In this document: in pieces, positions 1 to 8,893 of the stretch | How the letters are laid out: each line of letters begins with the position of its first letter | How positions within the stretch are numbered: position 1 is the first letter of the stretch | NCBI RefSeq assembly: GCF_021608135.1 | Contig: NZ_JAKIHL010000003.1 | Span: 1 to 64,000, forward strand | Source of the DNA: Microaerobacter geothermalis | Lineage (GTDB): Bacteria; Bacillota; Bacilli; DSM-22679 | DNA: 64,000 nt | Direction: 5' to 3' | The notes under the pieces: model-generated | What the model was told of the DNA's origin: nothing | Databases searched by the model: none | The model's input: the letters and a program-made list of their open reading frames with translations, nothing else | Translations under genes and position numbers: made by a program

Positions 1-203
1 GATCAGAGACAAACAGTAATTTGATATTCGTGCTCGCAGCAACAGGAATTTGTGCTCAATGATCGATGCTGTCCGTTTAGTTCGCGGGGTCTGATATTGC
101 TACCACCATAAAGATTTACGACTTACCATTCCCCTGTTCAATTTCCATTATGAGAAGATGACGATGATACAGTAACTAGGTAACTACTGGATGGAATTAT
201 TTT
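1..203. other. left edge, no gene supported
   Basis: No open frame with a credible ribosome binding site or recognisable protein was found in this stretch. One short open frame enters from the left edge and stops near position 62; it could be the tail of an upstream gene but is too short to identify. In B. subtilis the genes next to accDA are malic enzyme and dnaE; nothing of them is visible here. Confidence 0.4.
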
Positions 204-246
204 CATGAGAATTTGTGACCCTGCGGGTCATGTAAGTTTAGTTTCC
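204..246. repeat. partial copy of the dispersed palindromic repeat
   Basis: The stretch TTTGTGACC-CTGC-GGGTCATGTAAG followed by TTTAGTTTCC matches the right half of the palindromic repeat seen in full near 52.6 kb and 29.8 kb. Only one half is kept, so this looks like a decayed copy upstream of the fadR-accDA cluster. Confidence 0.6.
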
Positions 247-260
247 TTCAATAGGAGAGA

Positions 261-278
261 GGGAGGACATTTCCTCCC
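261..278 (+). terminator. short G/C hairpin before fadR (terminator or operator)
   Basis: GGGAGG and CCTCCC form a perfect 6-bp stem around ACATTT and are followed by TTTTCATT. It could be a weak intrinsic terminator for whatever lies upstream, or an operator for the regulator that follows. The left arm resembles a Shine-Dalgarno sequence but lies about 45 bases before the preferred start of the regulator, too far to serve it. Confidence 0.4.
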
Positions 279-311
279 TTTTCATTGCATACGATGAAAG
301 AGGTGAGCTTT

Positions 312-986
312 TTGGCTGATGTCATCAGAGAAAAAAAGGTATATCATGAAATATTGCTTCATATCAATCAAATTATCATTGATGACAATTTAAAGCCGGG
401 AGATAAATTACCTTCGGAAAGAGAACTCTCTGACAGATTAGGGGTTGGTCGTTCTTCTGTAAGAGAAGCTCTTCGAGCTCTGGAATTATTGGGACTCATT
501 ACAACCAGACGGGGAGAAGGGACTTTTATCCAACACTCCTCTACCCATCGATTAGTGGAAATTTTGGCTTTTTATATTTTACGGGATGACAAATCAAAAA
601 TGGATCTGATGGAAATGAGAAAAATCATTGAAGGAGACGCTGTTCGACTGGCTGCCCATAGGATTAATGAAGAACAAATTAGCCAGATGGAACAAGTTCT
701 CCTTCGGGGGGAAAAACGTTGGATGGAAACGGGTGTGATTCCATCAGAGGAAGATTATTTATTTCATCGTCTCATTGCAGTATCAAGTGGAAACACTTTA
801 TTATTAAGGATATGGGAACCCATTGCCCAATTTAGTAAAACCATTCGGGAGGAGTCCCTTTCAAGAACTGGAAGGCCCGAGTATTCCTTAAAGGAACACA
901 GGGAGATATTGGAAGCCATTAAAGAAAGAAATGAAAATAAAGCTTATGAGAAAATGAAAACACATCTTGAAAACAGCTTATTGTAG
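312..986 (+). CDS. FadR-subfamily GntR transcriptional regulator
   Basis: DNA-binding repressor or activator of about 224 residues. An N-terminal winged helix-turn-helix (GDKLPSERELSDRLGVGRSS, then VREALRALE) is followed by an all-helical FCD ligand domain with the EMRKIIEGDAVRLAA and FHRLIAVSSGN signatures, as in FadR/LldR/GntR proteins. I chose the TTG start at 312 because AGAGGTGA lies just upstream at good spacing; TTG 285 and ATG 294 are possible but lack such a site. It sits upstream of accD-accA on the same strand, an arrangement also found in Geobacillus-like genomes, so control of acetyl-CoA carboxylase or organic-acid metabolism is plausible. The effector cannot be read from the sequence. 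Confidence 0.88.
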   Translation: MADVIREKKVYHEILLHINQIIIDDNLKPGDKLPSERELSDRLGVGRSSVREALRALELLGLITTRRGEGTFIQHSSTHRLVEILAFYILRDDKSKMDLMEMRKIIEGDAVRLAAHRINEEQISQMEQVLLRGEKRWMETGVIPSEEDYLFHRLIAVSSGNTLLLRIWEPIAQFSKTIREESLSRTGRPEYSLKEHREILEAIKERNENKAYEKMKTHLENSLL

Positions 987-1010
987 GGATAGGTAAGGAG
1001 GACATTGAAG

Positions 1011-1214
1011 ATGTGGACGGTCATCTACATCGCTTCCAATTCCAATATGGCAGAGAGGATTAAGAACAGGTTGACGAATGAAGGGTTTCTTGTAAAAATA
1101 AGACAAAGCCGTTTATCCAAAAAGCAGTATGAGATATTGGTTCTTCAGAGTGAACTGGAAGAAGTGCAGGAAGTATTAAGTTTTATTCTTCAGAAGACCT
1201 CTAAACACGAATAA
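1011..1214 (+). CDS. small DUF2007-like protein
   Basis: A 67-residue protein with a beta-alpha-beta pattern (WTVIYIASNSNMAERIKNRL, then EGFLVKIRQ and YEILVLQSELEEVQEVL), resembling the DUF2007 family of small putative signal-transducing proteins. ATG 1011 is preferred over TTG 1005 because AAGGAGG at 995-1001 is then 9 bases away. It lies between the FadR-type regulator and accD with gaps of about 25 bases, so it is probably cotranscribed. Its function is unknown, and the family assignment rests on recollection of the fold pattern only. Confidence 0.6.
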   Translation: MWTVIYIASNSNMAERIKNRLTNEGFLVKIRQSRLSKKQYEILVLQSELEEVQEVLSFILQKTSKHE

Positions 1215-1232
1215 GTATTGTGAGGTGCGATT

Positions 1233-2096
1233 GTGTTAAAGGATCTATTTTATAAGAGAAGGAAATATGCAACCATTCCTTCTGAACAAGCAAAAAAAGA
1301 AATACCTGAAGGACTCATGATAAAATGTCAGGAATGCAGTACCATTTCTTATACAAAGGAATTGGTAAAAAACTTAAAGGTTTGTTCAGGATGTGGTTTC
1401 CATTTTCCGATGTCAGCCAGGGAAAGAGTACGTACCATTTTGGACGATGGGCACATTTTTGAATATGATCGAGAACTAGTATCAGCTGATCCCTTAAAAT
1501 TTCCCGACTACTTGAATAAAGTAGAGAAGGATATGGAAAAGACAGGATTATCTGAAGCTGTCGTTACAGGAGAGGGAACCATTAATGGATATCCCGTCGT
1601 CCTTGGAGTGATGGATTCCAATTTCAGAATGGGAAGTATGGGATCTGTGGTTGGCGAGAAAATTACGAGAGCCATAGAAAGGTCCATTCAAAAAAAGTAT
1701 CCCTTTATCCTCTTTTCAGCTTCAGGAGGAGCCAGGATGCAGGAGGGTGTCCTAAGTTTGATGCAAATGGCCAAAACCAGCGCTGCCCTTGCCAAACTCC
1801 ATGAGAAAAAGATTTTATTTGTTTCTGTTTTAACTAATCCGACAACCGGTGGGGTATCCGCCAGTTTTGCCTCACTGGGGGATATCAATATTGCCGAACC
1901 CAAAGCTTTAATTGGTTTTGCCGGAAGGCGCATCATTGAGCAAACCATCCGCCAGAAATTGCCCGATGATTTTCAGACGGCAGAATTTCTTTTAAAGCAC
2001 GGACAATTGGATATGGTTGTTCCAAGAAAAGATTTGAAAGGGACCCTTGCCAAGATTTTAGATATCCATATGGAACGGAGGGTGGTCCATGGCTAA
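1233..2096 (+). CDS. accD: acetyl-CoA carboxylase carboxyltransferase subunit beta
   Basis: Beta subunit of the carboxyltransferase that moves CO2 from biotin to acetyl-CoA, giving malonyl-CoA for fatty acid synthesis; cytoplasmic, in an alpha2-beta2 complex with AccA. A four-cysteine zinc ribbon is visible (Cys32, Cys35, Cys51, Cys54). The crotonase-like carboxyltransferase core follows, with [20 protein letters not shown] and [12 protein letters not shown]. The 287-residue length is normal. The start is GTG 1233, preceded by TGAGGTG. The last 8 bases overlap accA, indicating translational coupling that keeps the subunits in balance. Confidence 0.97.
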   Translation: MLKDLFYKRRKYATIPSEQAKKEIPEGLMIKCQECSTISYTKELVKNLKVCSGCGFHFPMSARERVRTILDDGHIFEYDRELVSADPLKFPDYLNKVEKDMEKTGLSEAVVTGEGTINGYPVVLGVMDSNFRMGSMGSVVGEKITRAIERSIQKKYPFILFSASGGARMQEGVLSLMQMAKTSAALAKLHEKKILFVSVLTNPTTGGVSASFASLGDINIAEPKALIGFAGRRIIEQTIRQKLPDDFQTAEFLLKHGQLDMVVPRKDLKGTLAKILDIHMERRVVHG

Positions 2097-3063
2097 TGAA
2101 CTTTCCTTTGAAAGGCCCTTGATCGAGTTGAGGGATAAAATTGCCGAACTCCGTCGTTTTACCGCAGAAAAAGGAATTGATTTTACCGATGAAATCAATC
2201 GGCTGGAAGAAAAGCTGCGGAAATTGGAGAATGATATCTATTCCAATTTAACCCCTTGGCAAAAAACACAAATTGCAAGGCATGCCGCAAGACCCACTAC
2301 CCTGGATTACATCGGACTGCTCATAAAAGATTTTATTGAACTACATGGTGACCGGTGCTTTGGTGATGATCCGGCGATTGTTGGAGGGATCGGAAAATTT
2401 GAAGGAATTCCCGTCACTGTGTTGGGACATCAAAAGGGGAAGGACACCAAAGATAACATCGCCCGCAATTTCGGAATGCCCCATCCAGAAGGATACCGCA
2501 AAGCCCTTCGATTAATGCAGCAGGCAGATAAATTTAATCGCCCTATTATATGTTTCATTGATACCCCTGGAGCCTATCCGGGGATGGCGGCGGAAGAGCG
2601 AGGACAAAGTGAAGCGATTGCCCGTAATCTAAAGGAGATGTCTTCCTTCGGAGTACCCATTATATGCGTCGTTACCGGTGAAGGCGGTTCTGGGGGGGCT
2701 TTGGCTCTTGGGGTTGGAAATCATATCTATATGCTGGAAAATTCCATTTACTCTGTGATCTCCCCTGAAGGAGCTGCTGCTTTATTGTGGAAGGATGCCA
2801 GCCTTGCTCAAAGGGCGGCTGAAACGATGAAAATCACCGCCCAAGATCTGTATGAACTAAAAATTATTGATGGAATCATTCCCGAGCCAATGGGTGGGGC
2901 CCATAAAAATGTAAAAGAAACAGCCAGCCACATCCATGAATTTGTATCTAAGGCCCTTAAGGTATTGCGTCCCCTGTCACGAGAACAGCTGATTGAACAG
3001 AGATACGAAAAGTTTAAACAAATCGGTCAGTATATGACTCTGGAAGAAGTTTTTTCTTCTTGA
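2089..3063 (+). CDS. accA: acetyl-CoA carboxylase carboxyltransferase subunit alpha
   Basis: Alpha subunit of acetyl-CoA carboxyltransferase, partner of AccD. It has a normal length of 324 residues with the N-terminal helical region ([14 protein letters not shown]) and the core signatures [38 protein letters not shown] and [15 protein letters not shown], whose glycine-rich loops form the oxyanion hole. ATG 2089 overlaps the accD stop by 8 bases. The gene is followed at once by palindromic repeats, not by pfkA as in Bacillus. Confidence 0.97.
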   Translation: MANELSFERPLIELRDKIAELRRFTAEKGIDFTDEINRLEEKLRKLENDIYSNLTPWQKTQIARHAARPTTLDYIGLLIKDFIELHGDRCFGDDPAIVGGIGKFEGIPVTVLGHQKGKDTKDNIARNFGMPHPEGYRKALRLMQQADKFNRPIICFIDTPGAYPGMAAEERGQSEAIARNLKEMSSFGVPIICVVTGEGGSGGALALGVGNHIYMLENSIYSVISPEGAAALLWKDASLAQRAAETMKITAQDLYELKIIDGIIPEPMGGAHKNVKETASHIHEFVSKALKVLRPLSREQLIEQRYEKFKQIGQYMTLEEVFSS

Positions 3064-3070
3064 AGGAGGC

Positions 3071-3104
3071 GCGGACGTGTAAATCTTTAGTTCCACTTCT
3101 ATTG
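3071..3104. repeat. right-end fragment of the dispersed repeat
   Basis: Immediately after accA lies GCGGACGTGTAAATCTTTAG followed by TTCCACTTCTATTG. It matches the right end of the larger element at 3355-3388, 21215-21248 and 49853-49880. Its position next to a full copy suggests nested or tandem insertion. Confidence 0.65.
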
Positions 3105-3116
3105 AGAAATGAGAGT

Positions 3117-3388
3117 CTATATAGACGGAACTAAACATCCATGACCTGTAGAGTCACAAATTGATATGAAAATGTATTTTCATATCAAAGAATTCACTAA
3201 GGATAGCCTTCGAGTTCGTACTTAAGCGAAGAGGCTAAAGAACGGGAATTAGCCCTCAAACTGTCTCCACCTTTGAAATACCCGGATGTTTTTGAGGGCT
3301 CCGTTCTTTAGACTTGAAGCGGACCTGAATCACTTCTATGCACGAACTCGACTAGCGACGTGGGAATCTTTAGTTCCACATCTATAGC
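3117..3388. repeat. full-length palindromic MITE-like repeat
   Basis: An approximately 270-bp element with imperfect inverted ends (CTATATAGACGGAACTAAA left; TTTAGTTCCACATCTATAG right). Nested inverted segments include a perfect TTGATATGAAAAT/ATTTTCATATCAA palindrome at 3161-3188, CGAGTTCGTACTTAAG against a near-complement ending in CACGAACTCG, and CTAAAGAACGG against CCGTTCTTTAG. Bases 3127-3188 are identical to 59500-59561, and 3187-3342 recurs inverted at 43168-43320. No coding capacity is seen. It fills the accA-pyk interval, where pfkA lies in Bacillus. Confidence 0.85.
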
Positions 3389-3410
3389 ATCGGATAAAAG
3401 AAATTTAAAA

Positions 3411-3432
3411 AACTCCCGATTTTCGGGAGTTT
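3411..3432 (+). terminator. intrinsic terminator downstream of accA
   Basis: AACTCCCGA and TCGGGAGTT form a stem around a short TTT loop, with AAAAAA before and TTCTTGTTTC after. It ends accDA-directed transcription beyond the inserted repeat. Confidence 0.75.
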
Positions 3433-3600
3433 CTTGTTTCATGAACCAATATTAACCATCCAATCGCATTAAACCAGGAGAAATTGAAAATAGTCAACTG
3501 AACAAAAAAACATAAAAATTTATTTTGGTTCTTTAAAGGATTTAAGGTGAAATTCGTGAAATATTAAGGATGGAATGATACACAGAAGGAGGAAACTTTC

Positions 3601-5358
3601 ATGATAAGAAAGACGAAAATCATATGTACGATTGGCCCTGCCAGTGAAGAGATAGAAACATTAAAGAGATTAATTGAATCAGGAATGAACGTGGCTCGCC
3701 TCAATTTTTCTCATGGGGATTATGAGGAACATGGAAGAAGGATTGAAAACATTAGAGAAGCAGCCAGACAATTAGGTGCCAATGTGGCCATACTATTAGA
3801 TACAAAGGGTCCGGAAATACGCATCGGCAAACTGTTGGAAGAGCCAATTCAGTTACATGCTGGAGATCAAATCACATTAACCACCGAAGAATTGTTGGGA
3901 ACTAAAGAAAAAATATCCATCACTTATTCTGGACTTCCCGGAGATGTACATAAAGATTCCACCATTTTATTGGATGATGGATTAATTGAGTTAAAAGTGA
4001 TTTCAGTGACGAATAAGGAGATTTTGTGCCGTGTGGTAAACGGAGGTGAATTGAAAAGCAGAAAAGGGGTCAATGTCCCTGGAGCACAGATAAAACTACC
4101 AGGTATCACCAAAAAAGATGCCGATGATATTAAGTTTGGCATTTCCCGGGGAATTGATTTCATAGCAGCTTCTTTTGTCAGAAAAGCTTCAGATATACTG
4201 GAAATTAGGGAAATCCTTGAAAATGAACAAGCTGATTTCATTAAAATCATTGCTAAAATTGAAAATCGTGAAGGTGTAAATCATGTGGATGAAATATTAG
4301 AAGTAGCGGACGGAATTATGGTGGCCAGGGGAGATTTGGGTGTTGAAATTCCGGCAGAAGAAGTTCCCTTGGTACAAAAACAATTGATTAAAAAGTGTAA
4401 CAATAAAGGAAAAGTAGTCATAACGGCTACCCAAATGTTAGATTCCATGCAGAGAAATCCGCGCCCAACAAGGGCTGAGGCCAGCGATGTAGCCAATGCG
4501 ATTTTTGATGGCAGCGATGCCATTATGTTGTCCGGTGAAACGGCTGCCGGGAAATATCCCGTGGAAGCTGTCGACACCATGGTTAAAATTGCATTAAAAA
4601 CAGAAGAGGCCCTTACGTACAGGGAGATCCTGACAAATCAGAGTCTGGCCCAGCAGAAAAATATAACTGATGCGATCAGCCAAGCTGTTGCCAATGCGGC
4701 ATTGGATTTGGAGGCTTCAGCGATTATTACTTCAACTGAAAGCGGACATACGGCTCGAATGATATCCAAATATCGTCCAAAAGCCCCGATCATTGCGATT
4801 ACACCTAATCCTAAAGTGATGCGCCATTTGGCATTGGTTTGGGGTGTGGTTCCTCTTCAGGGAATTCCGGCTGAAACAACAGATGAAATGTTGGATATTG
4901 CCATTAATACTTCGATTGATTCCGGCCTGATCAAGCGTGGAGATCTTGTCATCATCACGGCTGGCGTACCGGTGAGAGAGCCAGGTACAACCAATCTGAT
5001 GAAAGTTCACATCGTCGGTGATATTGCAGCAAAGGGACAGGGGATTGGACACAAAGTCGTTACGGGCAAAGTTGTGGTTGGACTAAATTCAGAAGATATT
5101 CTCCAGAGATTTAAAAAAGGTGATATTCTTGTCACCTTGGGAACAGACAAGGATATGATGCCTGCCATTGAAAAAGCTTCCGCCATCATTACCGAAGAGG
5201 GAGGCTTAACATCCCATGCAGCCATTGTTGGCTTAAACATGGGTATTCCTGTGGTTGTCGGTGTGGAAGGAGCTACGAAAACTTTTCATGATGGGATGGA
5301 AGTAACCGTTGATTCCGAAAGGGGGCATATTTATCGTGGACATGCCAAGGTGCTGTAA
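3601..5358 (+). CDS. pyk: pyruvate kinase with C-terminal PEP-utiliser domain
   Basis: Converts phosphoenolpyruvate and ADP to pyruvate and ATP. The 585-residue protein has the TIM-barrel ([37 protein letters not shown]), the inserted B domain and the allosteric C domain. It ends with an extra domain of about 100 residues holding [20 protein letters not shown], the swivelling phosphohistidine-type domain usual in Bacillus and Geobacillus Pyk. AAGGAGG precedes ATG 3601. In Bacillus pfkA-pyk form an operon; here pyk is separate. Confidence 0.97.
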   Translation: MIRKTKIICTIGPASEEIETLKRLIESGMNVARLNFSHGDYEEHGRRIENIREAARQLGANVAILLDTKGPEIRIGKLLEEPIQLHAGDQITLTTEELLGTKEKISITYSGLPGDVHKDSTILLDDGLIELKVISVTNKEILCRVVNGGELKSRKGVNVPGAQIKLPGITKKDADDIKFGISRGIDFIAASFVRKASDILEIREILENEQADFIKIIAKIENREGVNHVDEILEVADGIMVARGDLGVEIPAEEVPLVQKQLIKKCNNKGKVVITATQMLDSMQRNPRPTRAEASDVANAIFDGSDAIMLSGETAAGKYPVEAVDTMVKIALKTEEALTYREILTNQSLAQQKNITDAISQAVANAALDLEASAIITSTESGHTARMISKYRPKAPIIAITPNPKVMRHLALVWGVVPLQGIPAETTDEMLDIAINTSIDSGLIKRGDLVIITAGVPVREPGTTNLMKVHIVGDIAAKGQGIGHKVVTGKVVVGLNSEDILQRFKKGDILVTLGTDKDMMPAIEKASAIITEEGGLTSHAAIVGLNMGIPVVVGVEGATKTFHDGMEVTVDSERGHIYRGHAKVL

Positions 5359-5434
5359 ACAAGCACCGACTTCTAACATCTGATAATCAACAAATATCGC
5401 AACATTGACTTTGTTCTGATAGGGAGTGAAAATA

Positions 5435-5854
5435 TTGGGAAAAATATTTGAGACAAAATTGAGGGTTCGCTATCAGGAAACCGATAAAATGGGTGTTGTC
5501 TATCATTCCAATTATTTAATTTGGTTTGAAGTGGGAAGAACTGAATTAATTCGTTCTGTGGGTCTTCCCTATTCCCTTCTTGAAGAGAAAAATCTTCTTC
5601 TGCCAGCCATTGAGGCCAACTGCCGTTATCTGTCACCGGCACGTTATGACGATGAATTGCGAATTAAGACACAGATTGAAGAAATGACAGGTGTTCGTAT
5701 CCAATTTAAATATGAAATATGGAGAATGATTGATCAAACTCTTCTGGTAGAGGGCTTCACCAAACATGCATGGGTAAATGAACGGATGAAACCCATCAGC
5801 CTGAAATCAAAGTTTCCCGAAATTTATCAATTAATTTTATCGGAGGCCTTATAA
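5435..5854 (+). CDS. acyl-CoA thioesterase, YbgC/4HBT hotdog family
   Basis: A small hotdog-fold hydrolase expected to cleave acyl-CoA thioesters in the cytoplasm; about 139 residues. The 4-hydroxybenzoyl-CoA thioesterase signature is present: YQETDKMGVVYHSNYLIWFE, with the usual catalytic Asp/Gly-Val-Val-Tyr-His context, followed by GRTELIRSVG. TTG 5435 is preferred to GTG 5426 because AGGGAGTG lies at proper distance from the former. It overlaps fxsA by one base (TAATG), so the two are translationally coupled. The natural substrate is unknown. Confidence 0.88.
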   Translation: MGKIFETKLRVRYQETDKMGVVYHSNYLIWFEVGRTELIRSVGLPYSLLEEKNLLLPAIEANCRYLSPARYDDELRIKTQIEEMTGVRIQFKYEIWRMIDQTLLVEGFTKHAWVNERMKPISLKSKFPEIYQLILSEAL

Positions 5855-6249
5855 TGTTGCGCATACTTTTGCTGGTGCTAATTGTTATTCCGATCATGGA
5901 AATTTGGGGATTGGTTACTGTGGGGGGATGGATTGGTCCCTTTTGGACCATTTTGCTGGTGATTCTTACGGGTGTATTGGGAGCATATCTGGCGAAGAAA
6001 GAAGGGACACAAGCACTGAAACGGGCAAAGGAGCAATTGGCCTATGGACTGCCCCCAGGTGAAGCGATATTGGATGGGATTTGCATTTTCGCTGGTGGAC
6101 TTGTGTTGCTTACCCCGGGATTCTTTACGGATGCTATGGGGTTTCTGCTTCTTTGGCCTCGCACAAGGAAATATGCAAAAAATTGGATGAAAGAATGGAT
6201 TAGGAAATGGCTGGATAAAGGAAGTTTTACCATCCATTATCGCCCATAG
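5854..6249 (+). CDS. fxsA: FxsA family membrane protein
   Basis: A 131-residue membrane protein of the FxsA (YtzA) family, named for E. coli FxsA, which affects exclusion of phage T7 by the F plasmid. Hydrophobic segments lie near residues 3-22, 25-46 and 75-97. The family signature PIMEIWGLVTVGGWIGPFWT is followed by GAYLAKKEGTQALKRA and LLTPGFFTDAMGFLL. GGAGG precedes ATG, and the start overlaps the thioesterase stop. The position between pyk and ytvI matches B. subtilis. The 3' end overlaps ytvI, encoded on the other strand, by 13 bases. Confidence 0.92.
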   Translation: MLRILLLVLIVIPIMEIWGLVTVGGWIGPFWTILLVILTGVLGAYLAKKEGTQALKRAKEQLAYGLPPGEAILDGICIFAGGLVLLTPGFFTDAMGFLLLWPRTRKYAKNWMKEWIRKWLDKGSFTIHYRP

Positions 6250-7343
6250 GTTCCATACTTGATATAGTGCCAAAGATCATGAAAGACATGTGCGCGGTGG
6301 AGTGCAGTGATGGTTACGACCAATGCAGGGCCAATGATCAGACCGATAAACCCAAACAGTTTCATTCCGGCAAATAGAGAAATTAACGTGATTAATGGAT
6401 CAAGTCCAACGTTGGATGATAAAATTTTGGGTTCTATCATCTGTCTGATCATGACGATCACTCCGTATAAGGCGGATAAACCAATGACCAGAGCATAGTT
6501 CCCTGTGAAAAAGGAATAGGCAATCCAAGGGATAAAAATAGCGCCCGTTCCCAAATAGGGCAATAAGTCTACCAGACCAGTGAGCAATCCGATCGTGACG
6601 GCATACTTTACCCCTAGAATCAATAACCCAATCATCATGATCACGGCGGTAATAGAAATTAAAGTGAGCTGTGCTTTTAAAAAACCAAATAACGCATATT
6701 GAAGATCTTGGACGACGGCTCCAACACTCATTCTTGCTTTCATAGGAAGGAGCTTTTTCGTCCCCTTTTTTATTTTGGTCAAGTCTTTGCTGATAAAAAA
6801 TGAAGCAAGGACGGAAATCACGATAAAGGTTGCTGCATTGGGAATTGCTGTTAATAATGATGCAATGGAGCCCAGTGCATGTTCTACTAAATTCCCTAAA
6901 CCATTAACCAATTCGCTCATTCCGTCAGTCAGATATTTCTCAAAATTCCCTTGGAAGCCTGGATTTAACTGGTATATGATGGATTTCATTTGATAAGTTA
7001 CATGCAACATAATATCTTCTGAAATAAGCTGTTGGGAAAATTCGGCTAGCTGAGAAAGGTATGAGGGAATAACCTTGGATAAATTTTTTATTTCTATCAC
7101 AATTTTTGCAATGAGGATGGAAATTCCGGTAATCATAATACTAATAAAAAACATAAGGATAAAAAAAACAGAAAACCACCTTGGCATTTTTGTTTTTTGT
7201 TGAAAGAAATGGACAAAGGGGTCAATCAGGTATGCAATTATAAAGGCGATAAGAAAAGGGTAAAACAAAGGAAGAGTAAATTTTACTATAAGGATAAGCA
7301 GGATTAAGATAAAGGTGACGAAATAAAAACGTTCGATAGGCAT
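6237..7343 (-). CDS. ytvI: YtvI-type AI-2E family membrane protein (sporulation-linked)
   Basis: Polytopic membrane protein of the AI-2E transporter family (PF01594) with about eight hydrophobic segments and the family core PYLGTGAIFIPWIAYSFFTG near the C-terminus. In B. subtilis the gene between fxsA and citZ is ytvI, annotated as a sporulation integral membrane protein; the synteny is the main ground for the name. The frame is open to ATG 7382, but no ribosome site is seen there. GAGGAG on the minus strand favours ATG 7343 or TTG 7346. The transported substrate is unknown. Confidence 0.85.
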   Translation of the reverse strand: MPIERFYFVTFILILLILIVKFTLPLFYPFLIAFIIAYLIDPFVHFFQQKTKMPRWFSVFFILMFFISIMITGISILIAKIVIEIKNLSKVIPSYLSQLAEFSQQLISEDIMLHVTYQMKSIIYQLNPGFQGNFEKYLTDGMSELVNGLGNLVEHALGSIASLLTAIPNAATFIVISVLASFFISKDLTKIKKGTKKLLPMKARMSVGAVVQDLQYALFGFLKAQLTLISITAVIMMIGLLILGVKYAVTIGLLTGLVDLLPYLGTGAIFIPWIAYSFFTGNYALVIGLSALYGVIVMIRQMIEPKILSSNVGLDPLITLISLFAGMKLFGFIGLIIGPALVVTITALHRAHVFHDLWHYIKYGTYGR

Positions 7344-7469
7344 CAAAGCTTCCCACTCCTCTAATAAATTCATATTGAACATGGGAGGAAATTGGATAAT
7401 TCGTCATTGTTACAAATATATATTTTTATAATCCTGATCATAGGACAGGAATTTTGGAGAAACACTTTA

Positions 7470-7498
7470 TTCACAAATGGACAAATTTAATTTATAAT
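7470..7498 (+). promoter_or_regulatory. predicted sigma-A promoter for citZ
   Basis: TTCACA (7470-7475) and TATAAT (7493-7498) are separated by 17 bases, giving a leader of about 135 bases before citZ. No clear CcpA or CcpC operator was recognised. Confidence 0.6.
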
Positions 7499-7641
7499 TG
7501 AAGAGAATTGAATACTTTTAAAATTGTCTTTTTTTGTCCATTTCATGTTTATCATCAGGGGGTTACGTCACAAATTGTCAGGGGAGTCCGTTTTGATGAT
7601 TCCACATCAAAACCTTAAATAAAGAAAAGGAGAGATAAAGG

Positions 7642-8754
7642 ATGAGTGGACGCGGATTAGAAGGAGTTGTTGCAACTTCATCAGCCATTAGTTCCATTAT
7701 TGACGGTGTGTTGACTTACCGTGGAATTAATATTGATGAACTTGCAGAGAATGCCACGTTTGAAGAAGTGATCCATCTTCTGTGGCATGGAGAGTTGCCA
7801 AAAAAAGATCAACTGGATCAACTAACAAGGGACCTTGCCGAACATGCAGGAATACCAGAAGAAATTATTTCATTCCTTAAAGCTGTTCCAAAAACAGGGG
7901 TTCATCCAATGACTGTTTTGAGAACGGCAGTTTCCAACTTGGCTATCTATGATCAAGATGCAGAAGATATGTCACCGGAGGCTAATTTAAGAAAGGCTAT
8001 TAAATTAATGGCGAAGACCGCTTCTATTGTTGCTGCGTATGCGAGAATACGGAATGGACAGGAGCCTGTTACACCGAAGAGCGGTTACAATTTTTCACAA
8101 AATTTCGTGTATATGCTGACGGGAAAAGAGCCGGATCGTGTTGCTGTTGAAGCCATTGATAAGGCGTTAATTCTTCATGCCGACCATGAATTGAATGCTT
8201 CCACATTCTCTGCCAGAGTAACGGTTGCCACACTTTCAGACATCTATTCTGGAGTAACAGCAGCAATTGGAGCTTTAAAAGGTCCTCTTCATGGAGGTGC
8301 CAATGAACAAGTGATGGCCATGTTGGAGCAAATCGGCGATATTTCCAATGTTGAATCTTATATTCAACAGAAATTGGATAATAAAGAAAAAATCATGGGA
8401 TTTGGTCATCGCGTATACAAAGATGGAGACCCGCGGGCTAAGCATCTTCGGAAAATGTCCAAAGAACTGACGGCTCTGACTGGAGAACCTAAATGGTATG
8501 AAATGTCTACAAAAATTGAGGATCTTGTTGTTCGTCAAAAGGGATTAAAACCAAATGTGGATTTTTATTCCGCTTCTGTTTATTATAGCTTGGGAATTCC
8601 GCGTGATTTGTTCACACCCATTTTTGCCGTCAGTCGGATGTCAGGATGGACTGCACATATCATGGAACAATATGCCAATAATCGCTTGATCCGTCCTCGT
8701 GCAGAATACGTTGGTCCTGTTAACGCACACTACGTTCCGATTGATGAAAGATAG
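7642..8754 (+). CDS. citZ: citrate synthase
   Basis: Condenses oxaloacetate and acetyl-CoA to citrate, the entry step of the TCA cycle. The 370-residue type II-like Gram-positive form shows GLEGVVATSSAISSIIDG, ADHELNASTFSARVTVAT, LKGPLHGGANEQV and IMGFGHRVYKDGDPRAKHL, containing the active-site histidines, and ends VGPVNAHYVPIDER. AAGGAGAG precedes ATG 7642. It is followed by icd and mdh as in the B. subtilis citZ-icd-mdh operon. Confidence 0.97.
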   Translation: MSGRGLEGVVATSSAISSIIDGVLTYRGINIDELAENATFEEVIHLLWHGELPKKDQLDQLTRDLAEHAGIPEEIISFLKAVPKTGVHPMTVLRTAVSNLAIYDQDAEDMSPEANLRKAIKLMAKTASIVAAYARIRNGQEPVTPKSGYNFSQNFVYMLTGKEPDRVAVEAIDKALILHADHELNASTFSARVTVATLSDIYSGVTAAIGALKGPLHGGANEQVMAMLEQIGDISNVESYIQQKLDNKEKIMGFGHRVYKDGDPRAKHLRKMSKELTALTGEPKWYEMSTKIEDLVVRQKGLKPNVDFYSASVYYSLGIPRDLFTPIFAVSRMSGWTAHIMEQYANNRLIRPRAEYVGPVNAHYVPIDER

Positions 8755-8834
8755 GGAATTATCTCAGAACTAGACGGGTAATACCTTTATTTTTTGGATA
8801 ATATAAACCGGGAATAATCATTGTTGATAATGGA

Positions 8835-8864
8835 AACGGGGTGTTACGGTTTGTAACTCCCGTT
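8835..8864 (+). promoter_or_regulatory. hairpin between citZ and icd
   Basis: AACGGGGTGTTAC and GTAACTCCCGTT pair with one bulge around GGTTT. There is no long T run, so it more probably modulates mRNA stability or partial read-through into icd than ending transcription completely. Confidence 0.45.
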
Positions 8865-8893
8865 CCTGTTTGTACTTTTAAGGAGGGTTTGGG

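Noticed and set aside
5878-6273. Minus-strand frame opposite fxsA
   Set aside because: Antisense to a recognised gene, with low-complexity His/Pro/Asn-rich translation.
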